Shown in pieces: positions 20,546 through 32,899 of a stretch of DNA of 64,000 nt. The stretch lies in contig JAUJPP010000012.1 in NCBI GenBank assembly GCA_030562195.1, forward strand, positions 23,643,976 through 23,707,975. The letters are read 5' to 3'. This stretch comes from Nipponacmea schrenckii. Lineage: Eukaryota; Mollusca; Gastropoda; Lottiidae. The notes beneath the pieces were generated by a model that worked only from the letters and a program-made list of their open reading frames with translations, had not been told where the DNA came from and ran no database searches. The number at the start of each line of letters is the position of its first letter. The stretch's first letter is position 1. Position numbers and translations under genes: made by a program.

Positions 20546-22300
20546 AAGACTGGTAATGGGTTATGTTAGACTGGTAATGGGTGATGTTAGAATGATAATG
20601 GGTTGGACTGGTGGTAGTAGGTCATATAGTTAGACTGGTAATGGGTTGGACTGGTAGTAGTAGGGCATATAGTTAGACTGGTAATGGGTTGGACTGGTAG
20701 TAGTAGGGCATATAGTTAGACTGGCAATGGGTGATGATAGAATGGTAAGGGGGGATGTGGGAGTGGTGGTAGTAGGGCATATAGTTAGACTGGTAATGGG
20801 TGGTGAAAGAATGGTAAGGGGGGATGTGGGAGTGGTGGTAGTAGGGCATATAGTTAGACTGGCAATGGGTGGTGAAAGAATGGTAAGGGGGGATGTGGGA
20901 GTGGTGGTAGTAGGGCATATAGTTAGACTGGCAATGGGTGGTGAAAGAATGGTAAGGGGGGATGTGGGAGTGGTGGTAGTAGGGCATATAGTTAGACTGG
21001 CAATGGGTGGTGAAAGAATGGTAAGGGGGGATGTGGGAGTGGTGGTAGTAGGGCATATAGTTAGACTGGCAATGGGTGGTGATAGAATGGTAAGGGGGGA
21101 TGTGGGAGTGGTGGTAGTAGGGCATATAGTTAGATTGGTAATGGGTTGGAGTGGTGGAATATAGTTGGACTGGTAATGGTTGATGTTAGACTGGCAATGG
21201 GTGATGATAGTAGTAGGGCATATAGTTAGACTGGTAATGGGTTGGACTGGTAGTAGTAGGGCATATAGTTAGACTGGCAATGGGTGATGATAGAATGGTA
21301 AGGGGGGATGTGGGAGTGGTGGTAGTATGGCATATAGTTAGACTGGCAATGGGTGATGATAGAATGGTAAGGGGGGATGTGGGAGTGGTGGTAGTAGGGC
21401 ATATAGTTAGACTGGTAATGGGTGGTGAAAGAATGGTAAGGGGGGATGTGGGAGTGGTGGTAGTAGGGCATATAGTTAGACTGGCAATGGGTGATGATAG
21501 AATGGTAAGGGGGGATGTGGGAGTGGTGGTAGTAGGGCATATAGTTAGACTGGCAATGGGTGGTGAAAGAATGGTAAGGGGGGATGTGGGAGTGGTGGTA
21601 GTAGGGCATATAGTTAGACTGGTAATGGGTTGGAGTGGTGGTAGTAGGGCATATAGTTAGACTGGTAATGGGTGGTGAAAGAATGGTAAGGGGGGATGTG
21701 GGAGTGGTGGTAGTAGGGCATATAGTTAGACTGGTAATGGGTGGTGATAGAATGGTAAGGGGGGATGTGGGAGTGGTGGTAGTAGGGCATATAGTTAGAC
21801 TGGTAATGGGTGATGATAGAATGGTAAGGGGGGATGTGGGAGTGGTGGTAGTAGGGCATATAGTTAGACTGGTAATGGGTGGTGAAAGAATGGTAAGGGG
21901 GGATGTGGGAGTGGTGGTAGTAGGGCATATAGTTAGACTGGTAATGGGTTGGAGTGGTGGTAGTAGGGCATATAGTTAGACTGGCAATGGGTGGTGAAAG
22001 AATGGTAAGGGGGGATGTGGGAGTGGTGGTAGTAGGGCATATAGTTAGACTGGCAATGGGTGGTGAAAGAATGGTAAGGGGGGATGTGGGAGTGGTGGTA
22101 GTAGGGCATATAGTTAGACTGGTAATGGGTGGTGAAAGAATGGTAAGGGGGGATGTGGGAGTGGTGGTAGTAGGGCATATAGTTAGACTGGTAATGGGTT
22201 GGAGTGGTTGGAGTGGTGGAATATAGTTGGACTGGTAATGGTTGATGTTAGACTGGCAATGGGTGATGATAGAATGGTGAGGGGTGGTAAGGGATGAGTT
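20546..22300. repeat. 69-bp G-rich satellite, about 20 full copies
   Basis: Unit with ATGGTAAGGGGGGATGTGGG, AGTGGTGGTAGTAGGGCATA and TAGTTAGACTGGCAATGGGT. Degenerate short units lie at both ends. The unit is 23 codons, so both strands stay open over long distances, giving 23-residue repeats on each strand. Strong strand asymmetry: G-rich on plus, C-rich on minus. Not judged to be coding. Confidence 0.9.
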
Positions 22301-24187
22301 GGATTGGTGGTAATGGTTGATGTTAAACTGGTAATGTCTGATTTGGACTAACAATCGATATTGTTGGACTGACATGGTAGTCTATGTTGTTGGACTGTTA
22401 ATAATATGTTGTTGGACTGTTTATTATAATTACTTACATTTGGTTTAGACACCATCCTATTATTTGGATAGAAGTTACAATACTAACTATAGAATAAATA
22501 TTTTTTATTTTAATCTCATGTTATTTTTTCAGGACAGGGGGGTACAGGCTACAAATGTACCCCCACCTAATTGTAACAAATTTAAAAGATAACAAACAGT
22601 TGATAAGTAAGTAAGTATGTTCAGTGTCCCAGGTTAATAATAAACATATACAATATAACAATAGTAATAATAAACCTTAAACCTTATAGTGATACTGCGT
22701 CTTAGAATGAACATAAAATATAAGTTCTCAAGAATGGTCAATATGAGTATATATTCATCAGTAGACTTACCTGGTGTCATAAAGTAACAGAATCCCTGTA
22801 CAATCTGGAAAACTCACAAAACTAAGTGATAATTGAAAATCGCTTAGTCAATTTATTGAGCATTTTTTTTTATAATTACTAAGTTTTTTTGATTTATCAG
22901 ATTATATCAGGATTCTGTTATGTTATTTATGGCACCAGGTTTCAACTGATTAATTAAAGCCTTATCAGCCATGTTTGAAATTTTAAAAATTTTACGTTCA
23001 TGCTGAAAACTTATCTGTTATATGGACGGAGACAATATAATGGTTAAAAATTTGTAGGACGGTGTATCAAAAGGCTGAATCCCCACGCTGCCCCGAAGGC
23101 AAGCTTTTCGGACAAGCCTTTATTATATTTCACGTTTTACAAAAATTAAAATAGCCATCGTATTTTTTTATATTTCCTTAGGAAAAATACTATAGGAACA
23201 GCCTTCCCCAATTTTGTATAAAAAAATTTGAAAATCGCTGTGTTCAGTGCCTTTGTGAGAGAAGCTGCCGTAGATTGAAACCCTGCCTAAACAATAGCAA
23301 GAGTGTTTCTTACTAGCATAACTAGGTCAGATATTTTGCCCTCATCCCCTCCCCCGCCCGCCAACTCGAACATAAATAAATAAAATAAAATGAATATTTA
23401 TCAAGGACGGTGGTTCACAACGAAGCAGTATTATCAGATTCACCGTTACAGTTTGTCGTTATTTACCATCATAGGAAGGTTGACAATGTACAAAACTGAC
23501 CACGGGGTCGTTTAAGCATATAATTTAAAAAGGCTTAGATCGCTTTCAAAACCATATGACAATAAATATGAAAATATCACAGTTCAATATCACATCACGA
23601 TACATGTATATACAATAGATAAGATAAGATTCCATAAAGGTGATATGCGTTTGGTTTTCATAATAATTATATATTAATGGACGGAACATAATCACGTGAT
23701 AACACCCATAGAAACGTGACGTAATAAAACAAAGATGGACGAACTACTTATCTATTTGAAGTTAGAATAAAATTTGAATTTTTCCTTTTAAGTAGAAAAT
23801 CCAAAAGTTAAACTCAGTTAAGAGAGTAAAGGTTTTAACTTTGTACTAATGACAAAGTTACGAAAGCACAGCCACGGGATTCAAAGTTCTCGCGATACAT
23901 ATTGTTATAAGGATGATATGAGGGTAGGTGGGTAGTTTGAAAAGCTGAAAAATCGTCCATGATGGATTCTATGGAGCGAAAAAGAGCATATACCGCCAGA
24001 AACTTTCATTACGAAACGAAATAAGTTAGAATCCTTAAAGGGGCGTAATTCGGTGATAAATGCGTTTGACTGAAGTCATCGATTACAGAACATTGCACAT
24101 GTCACTATGAAATATGAGTTCGATATGAAAGAGGAAACGGTGTTCCTCCATGACAAAAATGGCGAAATATAACGAATGAAAAGAATG
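22300..24187. other. Intergenic, no gene seen
   Basis: Holds the left two thirds of a MITE (22682-22942). Otherwise AT-rich sequence without convincing exons on either strand. The 3' UTR of the Ly6 gene should lie at its right end, but no polyadenylation signal within 400 bp of the stop is obvious. Confidence 0.5.
22682..22942. mobile_element. Foldback MITE copy 4 (right end missing)
   Basis: Begins GTGATACTGCGTCTTAGAAT, carries ACTTACCTGGTGTCAT and the central hairpin, and breaks off after TGTTATTTATGGCACCAGG. Confidence 0.8.
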
Positions 24188-26704
24188 TCACCGACGAGAA
24201 TTCAACAAAAGAGTCATTAAAAATACGACTATCTGAAACACTGTATTCTGGTGTAATTTTGAGCTTCCACTGGCCAAAAGGGTTGGGTCGTTACATAGAT
24301 TGTCGGTACAGCAATTAGACACTTCTGTAAACTCATCCAAAGTAATAGTCTGCCATTCGCAGAATGATCTGTCATCACAGCGTGCTTCTACTGTTTGTAG
24401 AATTTTTAATGTTTCGTTGTATCTGGCTCTAATCTGAAAAACACAATAGTATTTATCATTCATTTTATGTTTAGAATATAGTTATGAAAAGAAATAGTTC
24501 AAATTAAGAACTAAGTCAGACGCGTTCTATTATGGCGCCTCTACATCATTCGACTGATTTTGTCTGGTGTTGTAATTTAATGGACGCCAATCATATTCGG
24601 GTCTGTAATTTCAATGACGTAAGAACGACAAGATAGTTTCGGATGGTCATGCCATTACCGGAAGTTGTGATCTAGCCTATAATATCACGTGATTTATGTA
24701 TCAAGTCTATTTGTGTCTGTATAGCGTGATGTTTATGTAAAATCTCCCAGGTTCCAGCTGATAATATATGCAGACTCTGGCTTACTTATATTGGCTGAAC
24801 TAATTAACTTTTCTTCTTGATCCTGTCCCTGGAGAGCCTGGATTTACGTGAGGGATGCTCATAAACAACCCCGTTTCCAAGCCATTGTTAAGACATTTAA
24901 AAATCTTATTTAGACATGATGCTATGGTTTTGTGTCAGGAGTTAAAATTAGATAAGTTAAAGATTTGGGGATAAAATTGTAGCAGACGTCAAGAAAGATT
25001 TTGATTTTTTTCTAAAGTATGAATTGACAGCCCTGTTGCAAGTACTTCCCCAGAAAATTCGAAAACGAGAATCCCGGAGAACGTATTTATGACGTTTCCG
25101 AGGCGTCAAAATCCAAATTAAAATGTTCATCTTATTTGTACATGATTCGAACTCTGCGAACTGTCAGAAAATATAATGACCCTTTACATCATTCGACTGA
25201 TATAGTCTGGTGTTGTAAGTAAATGGACTCCGATTAGGTTAGGGTCTGTTATTTCTATGATGTAAGAGCGATGCGAAAGTTGCACTGTTATGAGCGTATA
25301 TATAATATGGTACTTACATAGCATGATCCCTTCGATAAGCACTGGGTAGATGTATCTGTTTTGTCAAAGGATGAAACACAATCTTGTCCGGAACACGTAA
25401 CCTGGTGACATTGTAGAGTCTGAAATATGAAGCCATGATGTTAATGCCTGACAGGTTAATCGTCGAGATTGGGACCAACTTGTTCTGTTGTCGAGACGTA
25501 CTTAAACCAACACTATCGCCATTTGACTGGTGGAACTTAAATATGAATGGAGTTTACGTCCTACTCTTCTACACCTTATGGGTTAAAGAAGACGGACAAC
25601 GCCATGCTGTGTACGATGTAGTAATTCTGTCCCATGACAGCGGCATAAGCCTCGGGATAAAGGGGGAAAAAACTTACCGGTGCAGAAGTTGTAGATGCAG
25701 GGTCACCTCCTAAAATGAACAAATAAAAAAGAACATGAATATTTATAATGAATAATCATAAAACATTTCAAAAGGATTCCATTTTGTTTATATTTCATGA
25801 AGATATAGGTTGGGGTGTTTTGATTTCCCAATTGTGCACGTTACAGAACCTTCGACAGTTGGAAATCGCAGAAAGAGTAGGCTAATGCCGCTGACCTGGA
25901 GAAATTTCCCTTACTGTGAACTTCATGACGTTTTCCGTCTTTAATAGCCCATAAGGTGCAAAAGAGGAGGGCGTAAAACTCCATGCATTTCATTCCAATG
26001 TGATTGAATCATCATATTTAAACTGGGCTTACCTGAGCCTTCAACGTTGTCATCTGGATTGGCACGGCGATATCTAGAGAGCGACTGTTCAAATGGTAAT
26101 AACGCCTCTGATTCTAGAACATCAGTCATCTGCGATTGTTGACGTGATGGTGGGTGATGTGGCGGGCTGTATGGCGACGGTGTGGATTTGATGGTTGGTT
26201 CTTTCCTAGACATGGCAGCGTGAGCCCGACCTGATAGCGGCTTGTTTAACGGTAACAGACCCTCTATTTCAAACAATTCTTCCAATTTTTCCTCGTATGA
26301 AGATACTGAAAGAAGAATAACCAAATAATGCGGACCCTGAAATCTGCCAAATTGTAAAGGAATTAAAAGTCTCACTCACTACAATATTTATAATTCAAAT
26401 ACACGTACAAACATTTTAATTGATGGGCTCCGTGAGTTAGTCGCTTGCTCGCTAACCTGAGGGTATGGAAAAAGCGCCTAGTTGTTCAGATGAGACAATA
26501 AACCGTGGCACCTTGTGCTACAGGCTATGCATGTTAAAGATCCCTCGACAGTTGGAACTCGCATTAGGTTAGGCTTATGCTGCTGTTCTAGCAAAATTTC
26601 CACCATTGCATGGCGAAAGAGAACTTGAGACTCTACTTACCTAGGCTGGTAAAAATGTGACAGACGATAAAACCGGAAGTGATGATTGATGTTGAAAACT
26701 TCAT
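24188..26704 (-). CDS. Secreted Ly6/uPAR three-finger protein, probably GPI-anchored
   Basis: Five exons join in frame: 26704-26641, 26305-26033, 25709-25678, 25419-25318, 24433-24188 (238 residues). Exon 1 encodes a signal peptide (MKFSTSIITSGFIVCHIF). Exon 2 encodes a Pro/Ser-rich region (residues 22-112) that holds two related motifs, EGLLPLNKPLSGRAHA and EALLPFEQSLSRYRRA. Exons 4-5 encode one three-finger domain with ten cysteines: TLQCHQVTC, GQDC, QCLSKGSCY, ARCDD, SFCEW and the diagnostic SNCCTDNLCN at 196-205. The C terminus has a small-residue patch (ASGSS, 211-215) and a hydrophobic end (VFQIVVFLMTLLL), the pattern of a GPI signal. Family members are cell-surface or secreted ligand-binding proteins; the specific partner is unknown. 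The domain is split by a phase-0 intron after residue 157, usual for this family. Confidence 0.85.
24530..25290. repeat. Two copies of a GACTGATTxxGTCTGGTGTTGTAA element in Ly6 intron 4
   Basis: The blocks at about 24535-24655 and 25180-25285 share CATCATTCGACTGAT, GTCTGGTGTTGTAA, AATGGACGCCAAT and TCTGTxATTTCxATGACGTAAGA. The same element is at 6820-6940 and, inverted, at 14315-14405. Repeats of its end (CGTCATTCTTACGTCATAGA) form a short array at 38560-38760. Confidence 0.6.
25545..25660 (-). repeat. SINE-A fragment, antisense
   Basis: ATGAATGGAGTTTACGTCCT to CCCATGACAGCGGCATAAGC, directly adjacent to Ly6 exon 3. Plus-oriented tail and head-body fragments follow at 25830-25995 and 26420-26615, so the two introns flanking the Pro-rich exon are largely SINE. 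Confidence 0.65.
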
Positions 26705-27307
26705 ATTATATCAAACTTTACAATCCTACAGAAATAAAATAACGTATTGAAGTAATTTGTGATATTTGTAAAACACTTTCACCACAGTTTATCGTCTTCA
26801 CTAGCAGTAAACTTTAATACTGCAATTAATAGAAGGACGAACAAATGTGATCGTAAACTACTGAAATGTTTCCGTAGAAGGTGTTTAGCTAACACGTTAG
26901 ACACAGAATAATAGTATGTATTTCTGACAGCTTTAAGCCAATCGGAAGAATCGCTACTTTAAACCTATCGATATAGGAAAAATCGCTCTTAACCCTTGTG
27001 AACAACCGGCACTTTAAACTTGCCAGTATAGGAAAAATCGCTGCTTTAACCGACCAGAAAAATCACCCTTAACCCTATGTAAGCAGTCGTGATTTGTCGT
27101 GATTCCGTTGATGTTATTATAGGATTTAAAAGGTAGGGTTAAGGGATATTCTCGCGTCATTAATCCTAAATATTGGGAATATACAATGTATTTCATAATA
27201 CCGTATAACTGACTTATTATTATCCAATGATTAATCGCTTTAACAATTTCGGAGAATTTGAATATTCGTATAATAAGCTTAAACAGATTGTTCAATAATT
27301 ACATTAC

Positions 27308-27652
27308 TTAAAGGGATACTGTGTCTTAGAATGAACATTAAATTTGAAAAATTTAATCTTGGTCAATAAGAGTATATATATTTCAGTAGATAGACCTGAT
27401 GCCTTAAATAACATAAAAAAAATAAATAAATATCCAAAAATTAAGTAATTTTCCATAAACAAGCATTTACTTATTGAAAAACGCTTCATAAATTGATAAA
27501 GCGATTTTCAATAATTACTTAGTTTTGCAGATTGTACAGGGATTCTGTTACTTTATGACACCAGGTAAGTTCACTGATGAATATATACTCATATTGACAA
27601 TTCTTGAGAACTTAAATTTTATGTTCATTCTAAGACACAGTATCCCTTTAAG
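27308..27652. mobile_element. Foldback MITE copy 5 (full length)
   Basis: TTAAAGGGATACTGTGTCTT ... AAGACACAGTATCCCTTTAA, with matching terminal inverted repeats. The right arm carries ACACCAGGTAAGTTCAC, a consensus 5' splice site on the plus strand. Confidence 0.9.
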
Positions 27653-28294
27653 TTATTGTATCGTATTATGCAATAATGCCCTCGCCCTATGTTTAAAGCT
27701 TGCGAATAAATACGAACGAACTAACGAAATTTAATTAATCGAAATTTAATCGAAGTTTTATTTTTCATTTTTCGCTGTCGTATTTAAAAAGTCTTTGAAT
27801 CATTCAACCACTTTTTACTTATATTCAACCATTATTTTATTTGTTCTTCCATCTATTCTTTCATTCATTCTAATCACTGTCCCTAATCAAGTCAGATAAT
27901 GGTATTATGTGAATTGAAACCTTGTAAGTCTATAATGTATCGGTAATTCACCATGGTAACGAAATAAACAAAACGTCACATTCCCATCGTTATCGTCCAT
28001 GGTGAAATAAAACCATGAAATTAAATATTAAACACAACAATGGCCTTTCTTATTAAATCATTAATTATTTAGCCAAATACGTAAGTCATTAACAATTATT
28101 TTTGTTGATGAAACCGAATTATGTGTATTTAACAGTTCGTTGACCACTGGTCATTGGTCAACAAGCGAAACAGTTTGGCTCAGAGAATGGAATGATAAAT
28201 CACGATGAAGGCTAAAAAAACAGATATTAATATTAAATAAATCTATTATATAAATTTTCAAATTTAAAAAAAGTTATTCATAAAAATACGGCTT

Positions 28295-28640
28295 TTGAGG
28301 ATATATGGATAACAATTACTTTATTACATAACTTACGACGTTTTGACAAGGGTACTACCGTCTTTATCATGCCATGATCTATTAAAATAACTTGTGATGT
28401 TTCGACGAGGGTAGGCCTACTACCGTCTTTATCAATCAAAATTACAAAATAACTCCTTGCTTGATAAAGACAAGAGTATCATCGTTGAAACGTTGCAAGT
28501 TATTTAATAAAGTAATTGTTGTCCATATAATTATGTTTAGATATATAAAAATGATATGGGTAACAATGACGTTATTCAATAATTTGCGATGTTTCGACGA
28601 GGTTACACCCGTTTTATCAAGCAAACGTTCGAGAACACGT
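28295..28640. repeat. Inverted-repeat element
   Basis: GGATAACAATTACTTTATTA ... GTCTTTATC on the left is matched by the inverted GATAAAGACAAGAGTATCAT ... AATAAAGTAATTGTTGTCC on the right. Partial further repeats of the CGATGTTTCGACGAGG segment extend to about 28640. Confidence 0.65.
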
Positions 28641-28719
28641 CGTCCTGCTTGCGCTCAAAGAACGAGCTTGTTTGTTGAATTAAAAATCTTGAATAGATAT
28701 AACAGAAACTTTCGTCTCT

Positions 28720-29100
28720 CCTTCTGTTTTAGATCTATGCAGAAGAATAAGACGTAAATTTCCATTGATTTCATCTCTTCTGTTAAAAATCTGTGTAGAA
28801 TAGGACGTAAAACTCTAATCATTTCATCTCTCCTTAAAATCTGTACAGAAGAGAAGGACGTAAAACTCCATTCATTTCATTTCTACTGTTTTAAATCTGT
28901 GCAGAAGAGTATGACGTAAAACTCTCATTCATCATCTCTTAATTTAAATCTGTGAGAAGAGTAGGACTAAAACTCTTCATTTCATTTCTACTTTAATCTG
29001 TACAGAAAGTAGGACGCAAAACTCTCTTCATTTCATCTCTCCTTAAAATCTGTACAGAAGAGTAGGACGTAAAACTCCCTTCATTTCATCCGTCCTTCTG
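28720..29100 (+). repeat. Tandem array of the SINE-A tail (~55 bp)
   Basis: About seven imperfect copies of a unit with AATCTGTACAGAAGAGTAGG, ACGTAAAACTCCATTCATTT and CATCTCTCCTT. It is the plus-strand counterpart of the array at 7726-8165, formed independently from the same part of the SINE. Confidence 0.75.
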
Positions 29101-29312
29101 TTTTAAATATGTAGATATAATATACAGGTGTCATGACCTTAATTTTTTTGACTGGGGTTTGTTTAATTATGTATGACATCAGCCCCTGTCGGTTTTATAT
29201 CATGAATGTGGATTAATGGGAATCGCTGTTCGCCTGTATGGTGTTTGTTACAAGTATATTATTCAATAATAAATGACATAGTGTTATATCATCACCTAGT
29301 TTTCTCGAACTT

Positions 29313-29890
29313 AGAACCGGTGACTTAATACATCGCCAATAATTGAAATATCAGATTCACATCGCCAATAAATGAAATACATAGAACCGGTGACTTCATA
29401 CATCGCCAATAATTGAAATATCAGATTTACATCGCCAATAAATGAAATACATCGAACCGGTGACTTCATACATCGCCAATAATTGAAATATCAGATTTAC
29501 ATCGCCAATAAATGAAATACATCGAACCGGTGACTTCATACATCGCCAATAATTGAAATATCAGATTTACATCGCCAATAAATGAAATACATCGAACCGG
29601 TGACTTCATACATCGCCAATAATTGAAATATCAGATTCACATCGCCAATAAATGAAATACATCGAACCGGTGACTTAATACATCGCCAATAATTGAAATA
29701 TCACGATTACATCGCCAATAAATGAAATACATCGAACCGGTGACTTCATACATCGCCAATAATTGAAATATCAGATTCACATCGCCAATAAATGAAATAC
29801 ATCGAACCGGTGACTTCATACATCGCCAATAATTGAAATATCAGATTTACATCGCCAATAAATGAAATACATTGAATCCGGTGCTTAATG
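29313..29890. repeat. 70-bp satellite, eight copies
   Basis: Unit with GAACCGGTGACTTCATACAT, CGCCAATAATTGAAATATCA, GATTTACATCGCCAATAAAT and GAAATACATC, nearly identical between copies. Each unit holds two CATCGCCAATAA half-motifs, so it arose from a shorter repeat. Confidence 0.9.
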
Positions 29891-32080
29891 TACAGCCATG
29901 TATTGATATATCAATTCTACATGTATAAATGAAATAGAAGGTTTGAATTATCATAATTTATCTTTCGTCTCTTCCATTTTATGATAATTTTTAGTAACTA
30001 AAATCCAGTTGTAGGCTATCGGCAGTAAATAATATATCAGAAGAACATTGCCAACGAATATATTAGAAATCAGAAATTTGAAATTACAAATGGTTGCTTT
30101 TGTTGCAGTAAATGGGCCTGTTTGTCACATGACTACAATTGCTGAAATCTTCTGTTACATTCATTTTCACCGGTGTGGATTTTTACGTCTATTAGCCTAC
30201 TATAAACGGTTTCAAAAGTAAGTCAAATCCCCCCCCCCCCCAACAAAAAAACGAACAGAAATTGTATAGACCTCATACCAATTAAGTTTGAAATGTATAA
30301 TTGTTACGTATCACTATTAACGCTCCCCTTCCGAAATAAGTACACCCCCCCCTCCCCAAAAAAAACTGCATAGTTCTCATTTCATTTCAGTTGCAATTTA
30401 ATAAATTATTACTTCTAAGACGAGTATATGATTTGGTTTGACAATATCTGATTCCTTACCTTATAAAAAGTTAAATAATCCGCTAGAAATTCTAATTAAC
30501 TGTCTGGTATATGTTTAAGGTTTGATGTTGCGTTGTCGACTGTAAGGTAGATAATGCTTAGAACACGTTGACTGTGGATATTTAACGGATCGATCGATGA
30601 TTGGCTGGTAAATGGATTAATTAACGGTAAATCTGCCACCCTCTCTGCACTTTAATATACGTTAATCTGAATAATCCGCCAAGTATAATCTTATTGTGTT
30701 CTAATATGTAGATATTTAACCCTTTTGCGTATTGCATAGCAATGGTGATAGCTTAATCTGAAGATACGATTAGGATGAAAGTCCGCTAATCTGCTTCACG
30801 GTTGCTCTGGAACTGCCCATCAACAACTGTAAACAAACGACACGGGATTGACGATAGCAAGGGCAGGTTAGGTATGAATTATTTCTTGGAAGGTGTGTCT
30901 GGTAATCTGTTAGACTGTTAATTATATCAAAGGTGAAAGAGGAATGATCAACTAGATAGCTCATAAGAAGAGCGTCGTGCTCCGATGCAAGTGTGACGCT
31001 GAATATGGACACAGGCTTCGCCAAAACGTCAATTAGAAGAAATGAAATGAATGGAGTTTTACGTCCTACTCTTCTGCACCTTGAGGACTAATGAATGCGT
31101 GGAATCATATAGAAAAGACAGACAAACCACAAGGGTACGTCGCTCCTCACAATAAGAATAGAGGCTGGTAGTAGAAGGACATATGAAATAAGAGCACGTC
31201 GCTTTCTATGAGAAGGGAGAAGACATGCATCGAAGAAGAAGAAAGAATCTATATGTAGAAGAAGGCATAGAGGAAGTCATAGAAGCAAATCACTCTTAAC
31301 TTTACGTCTGTGATGAGAATTTTCGTTCGCACCGAAGCAAATACAACATCTATCAAGAAGACGAAGAGGACATATGGCCAGACTACGGCATCAGAAAAAA
31401 ACACAAGTTACAGTGCGAATAACTAACCGGTCCTCTTTATTCGACATCTGGTCATTTTAGGTATCATTATCCCTTCTGCTACCTTTAACACTATTCTGTT
31501 TCTATTCTGTATTCTTAGTGTTTTTGTCTTTGTGAAATTTAATATATAGCTCTAGACCATCATACAGGAGATGGCAAGAAGGCGAAATCGAAAGTAGGAA
31601 ATGGTCACAACTCACAAGTATGGAGGGAAACCTTCCTAAGACTTAGATGTTATGGAATTTGGTCTACTACTGCTTTGTCTAATACTGCTCTTGCAAAAAT
31701 ATCTCTATTACCATATATATGTGATGATACCGCTATTTCAAATTTCAAATGTTACTTAACCTGTGATTTTAGCAAAACCAATATTAGACATCTGATTCTC
31801 AATACGATTGACCTCCTAACGCAAGTGGCTTCCATTACGGTACCTGTAACCTACATATGAAATAAGTGATATTGCTTCACAAGAGGTAACCCGAGACTGG
31901 ATACATAAACACCATTAAATTATGTAGTCATTAATTAGAGTCACTGGTTCTTTTGGTTCTTCATATGGTTGTATTACGTCAGGGAAGTTAACATTGTTAC
32001 TGTTGAGTAAGAACATGCATTGTTTATATTGATTTCATCGTTAATAGAAAAGTAATTGAAACAGTCCTCATTCACGATTC
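29890..32080. other. Intergenic, no gene seen
   Basis: C-rich homopolymers at about 30230 and 30345, a SINE-A tail scrap at 31040-31100, and a purine-rich AAGAAG stretch near 31200-31260. Short ORFs here show no family motif and no flanking splice sites that join. Confidence 0.45.
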
Positions 32081-32450
32081 TAGTCCAAGGGGTTTGGCCA
32101 AGGAACTGCTGGTAGAAAGGATCCTTAACTGTTAACCTACTTTGCTATCCTTGTAAAATACTTACCAAGAGGTTTGATCAAGGACCAGCTGGTAGAAAGG
32201 ATCCTTAACTGTGAACCTAAGTTGTTATACTTGTAAAATAAGTACAAAGCGTTTTAGCCAAGGACCAGCTGGTAGAAAGGATCCTTTACTGTTAACCAAA
32301 GATGTTATCCTTACCAAGAGGTTTGATCAAGGACCTGCTGATAGAAACTGTTAACCAAAGTTGTTATCCTTACCAACAGATTTGATCAAGGACCAGCTGA
32401 TAGAAAAGATCCTTAACTGTAAACCTAAGTTGCTATCCTTATAGAATATA
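32080..32450 (+). repeat. Tandem array of the SINE-B tail region
   Basis: Five copies of a 65-80-bp unit with AAGAGGTTTGATCAAGGACC, AGCTGGTAGAAAGGATCCTT and AACTGTGAACCTAAGTTGTT. This is the plus-sense tail half of SINE-B. Confidence 0.75.
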
Positions 32451-32695
32451 TAGTTGTTTCATTCCCTTTTTTTTATTGAATAAGGGCAGTCAGATTTTTT
32501 GAATTTTTGTCGGAATCTTAAAACATGGTTTCAAGTGTAATTTATGATGTACTAGATAATGAATATATTGCATACGACCCCTTTAAAGTTGGGTTTCCCT
32601 CAATTTCATTTATGTATACATACATATATATGAAATATGAAATAAATCCAAGATAATCTTCCAGAGTGCTCTACGTGCACATCCACGGAGCTTTG

Positions 32696-32891
32696 TAGAT
32701 GATTAGAAAATGAACAATTTCACATAAACATTAAGTTTTCTCAACAGTCTGTTTTGTAGTAGCTTCGCTACCACTCGTCAGGAGAACAAGACGTTTTGGT
32801 TTCTCCTGACGAGTTGTAGCAAATCTACTACGAAACAGACTGTTGAGAAAACTTAATGTTTATGTGAAATTGTTCATTTTCTAATCATCTA
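32696..32891. repeat. 196-bp hairpin (91-bp arms, 14-bp loop)
   Basis: TAGATGATTAGAAAATGAAC ... CTCGTCAGGAGAA is matched by TTCTCCTGACGAG ... GTTCATTTTCTAATCATCTA with only a few mismatches around GTAGCTTCGCTACC. The loop is about CAAGACGTTTTGGT. Confidence 0.9.
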
Positions 32892-32899
32892 TATACATA

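Larger units (their letters stand above)
26705..29300. other. Intergenic, repeat-rich, no gene seen
   Basis: The Ly6 promoter should lie at the left end, but no TATA box is clear. One diverged 66-bp-type unit is near 26850, a MITE at 27308-27652, an inverted-repeat element at about 28295-28560, and SINE-A tail arrays at 28720-29100. Confidence 0.5.

Noticed and set aside
20673..22375. Several long ORFs with 23-residue repeats on both strands
   Set aside because: They follow from a 69-bp satellite unit being a multiple of three. Both strands are equally open, and there is no splice or start context.
27525..27734. Coding exon suggested by CCAG|GTAAGT and an open frame
   Set aside because: The donor-like motif and the frame are part of a foldback MITE present nine times.
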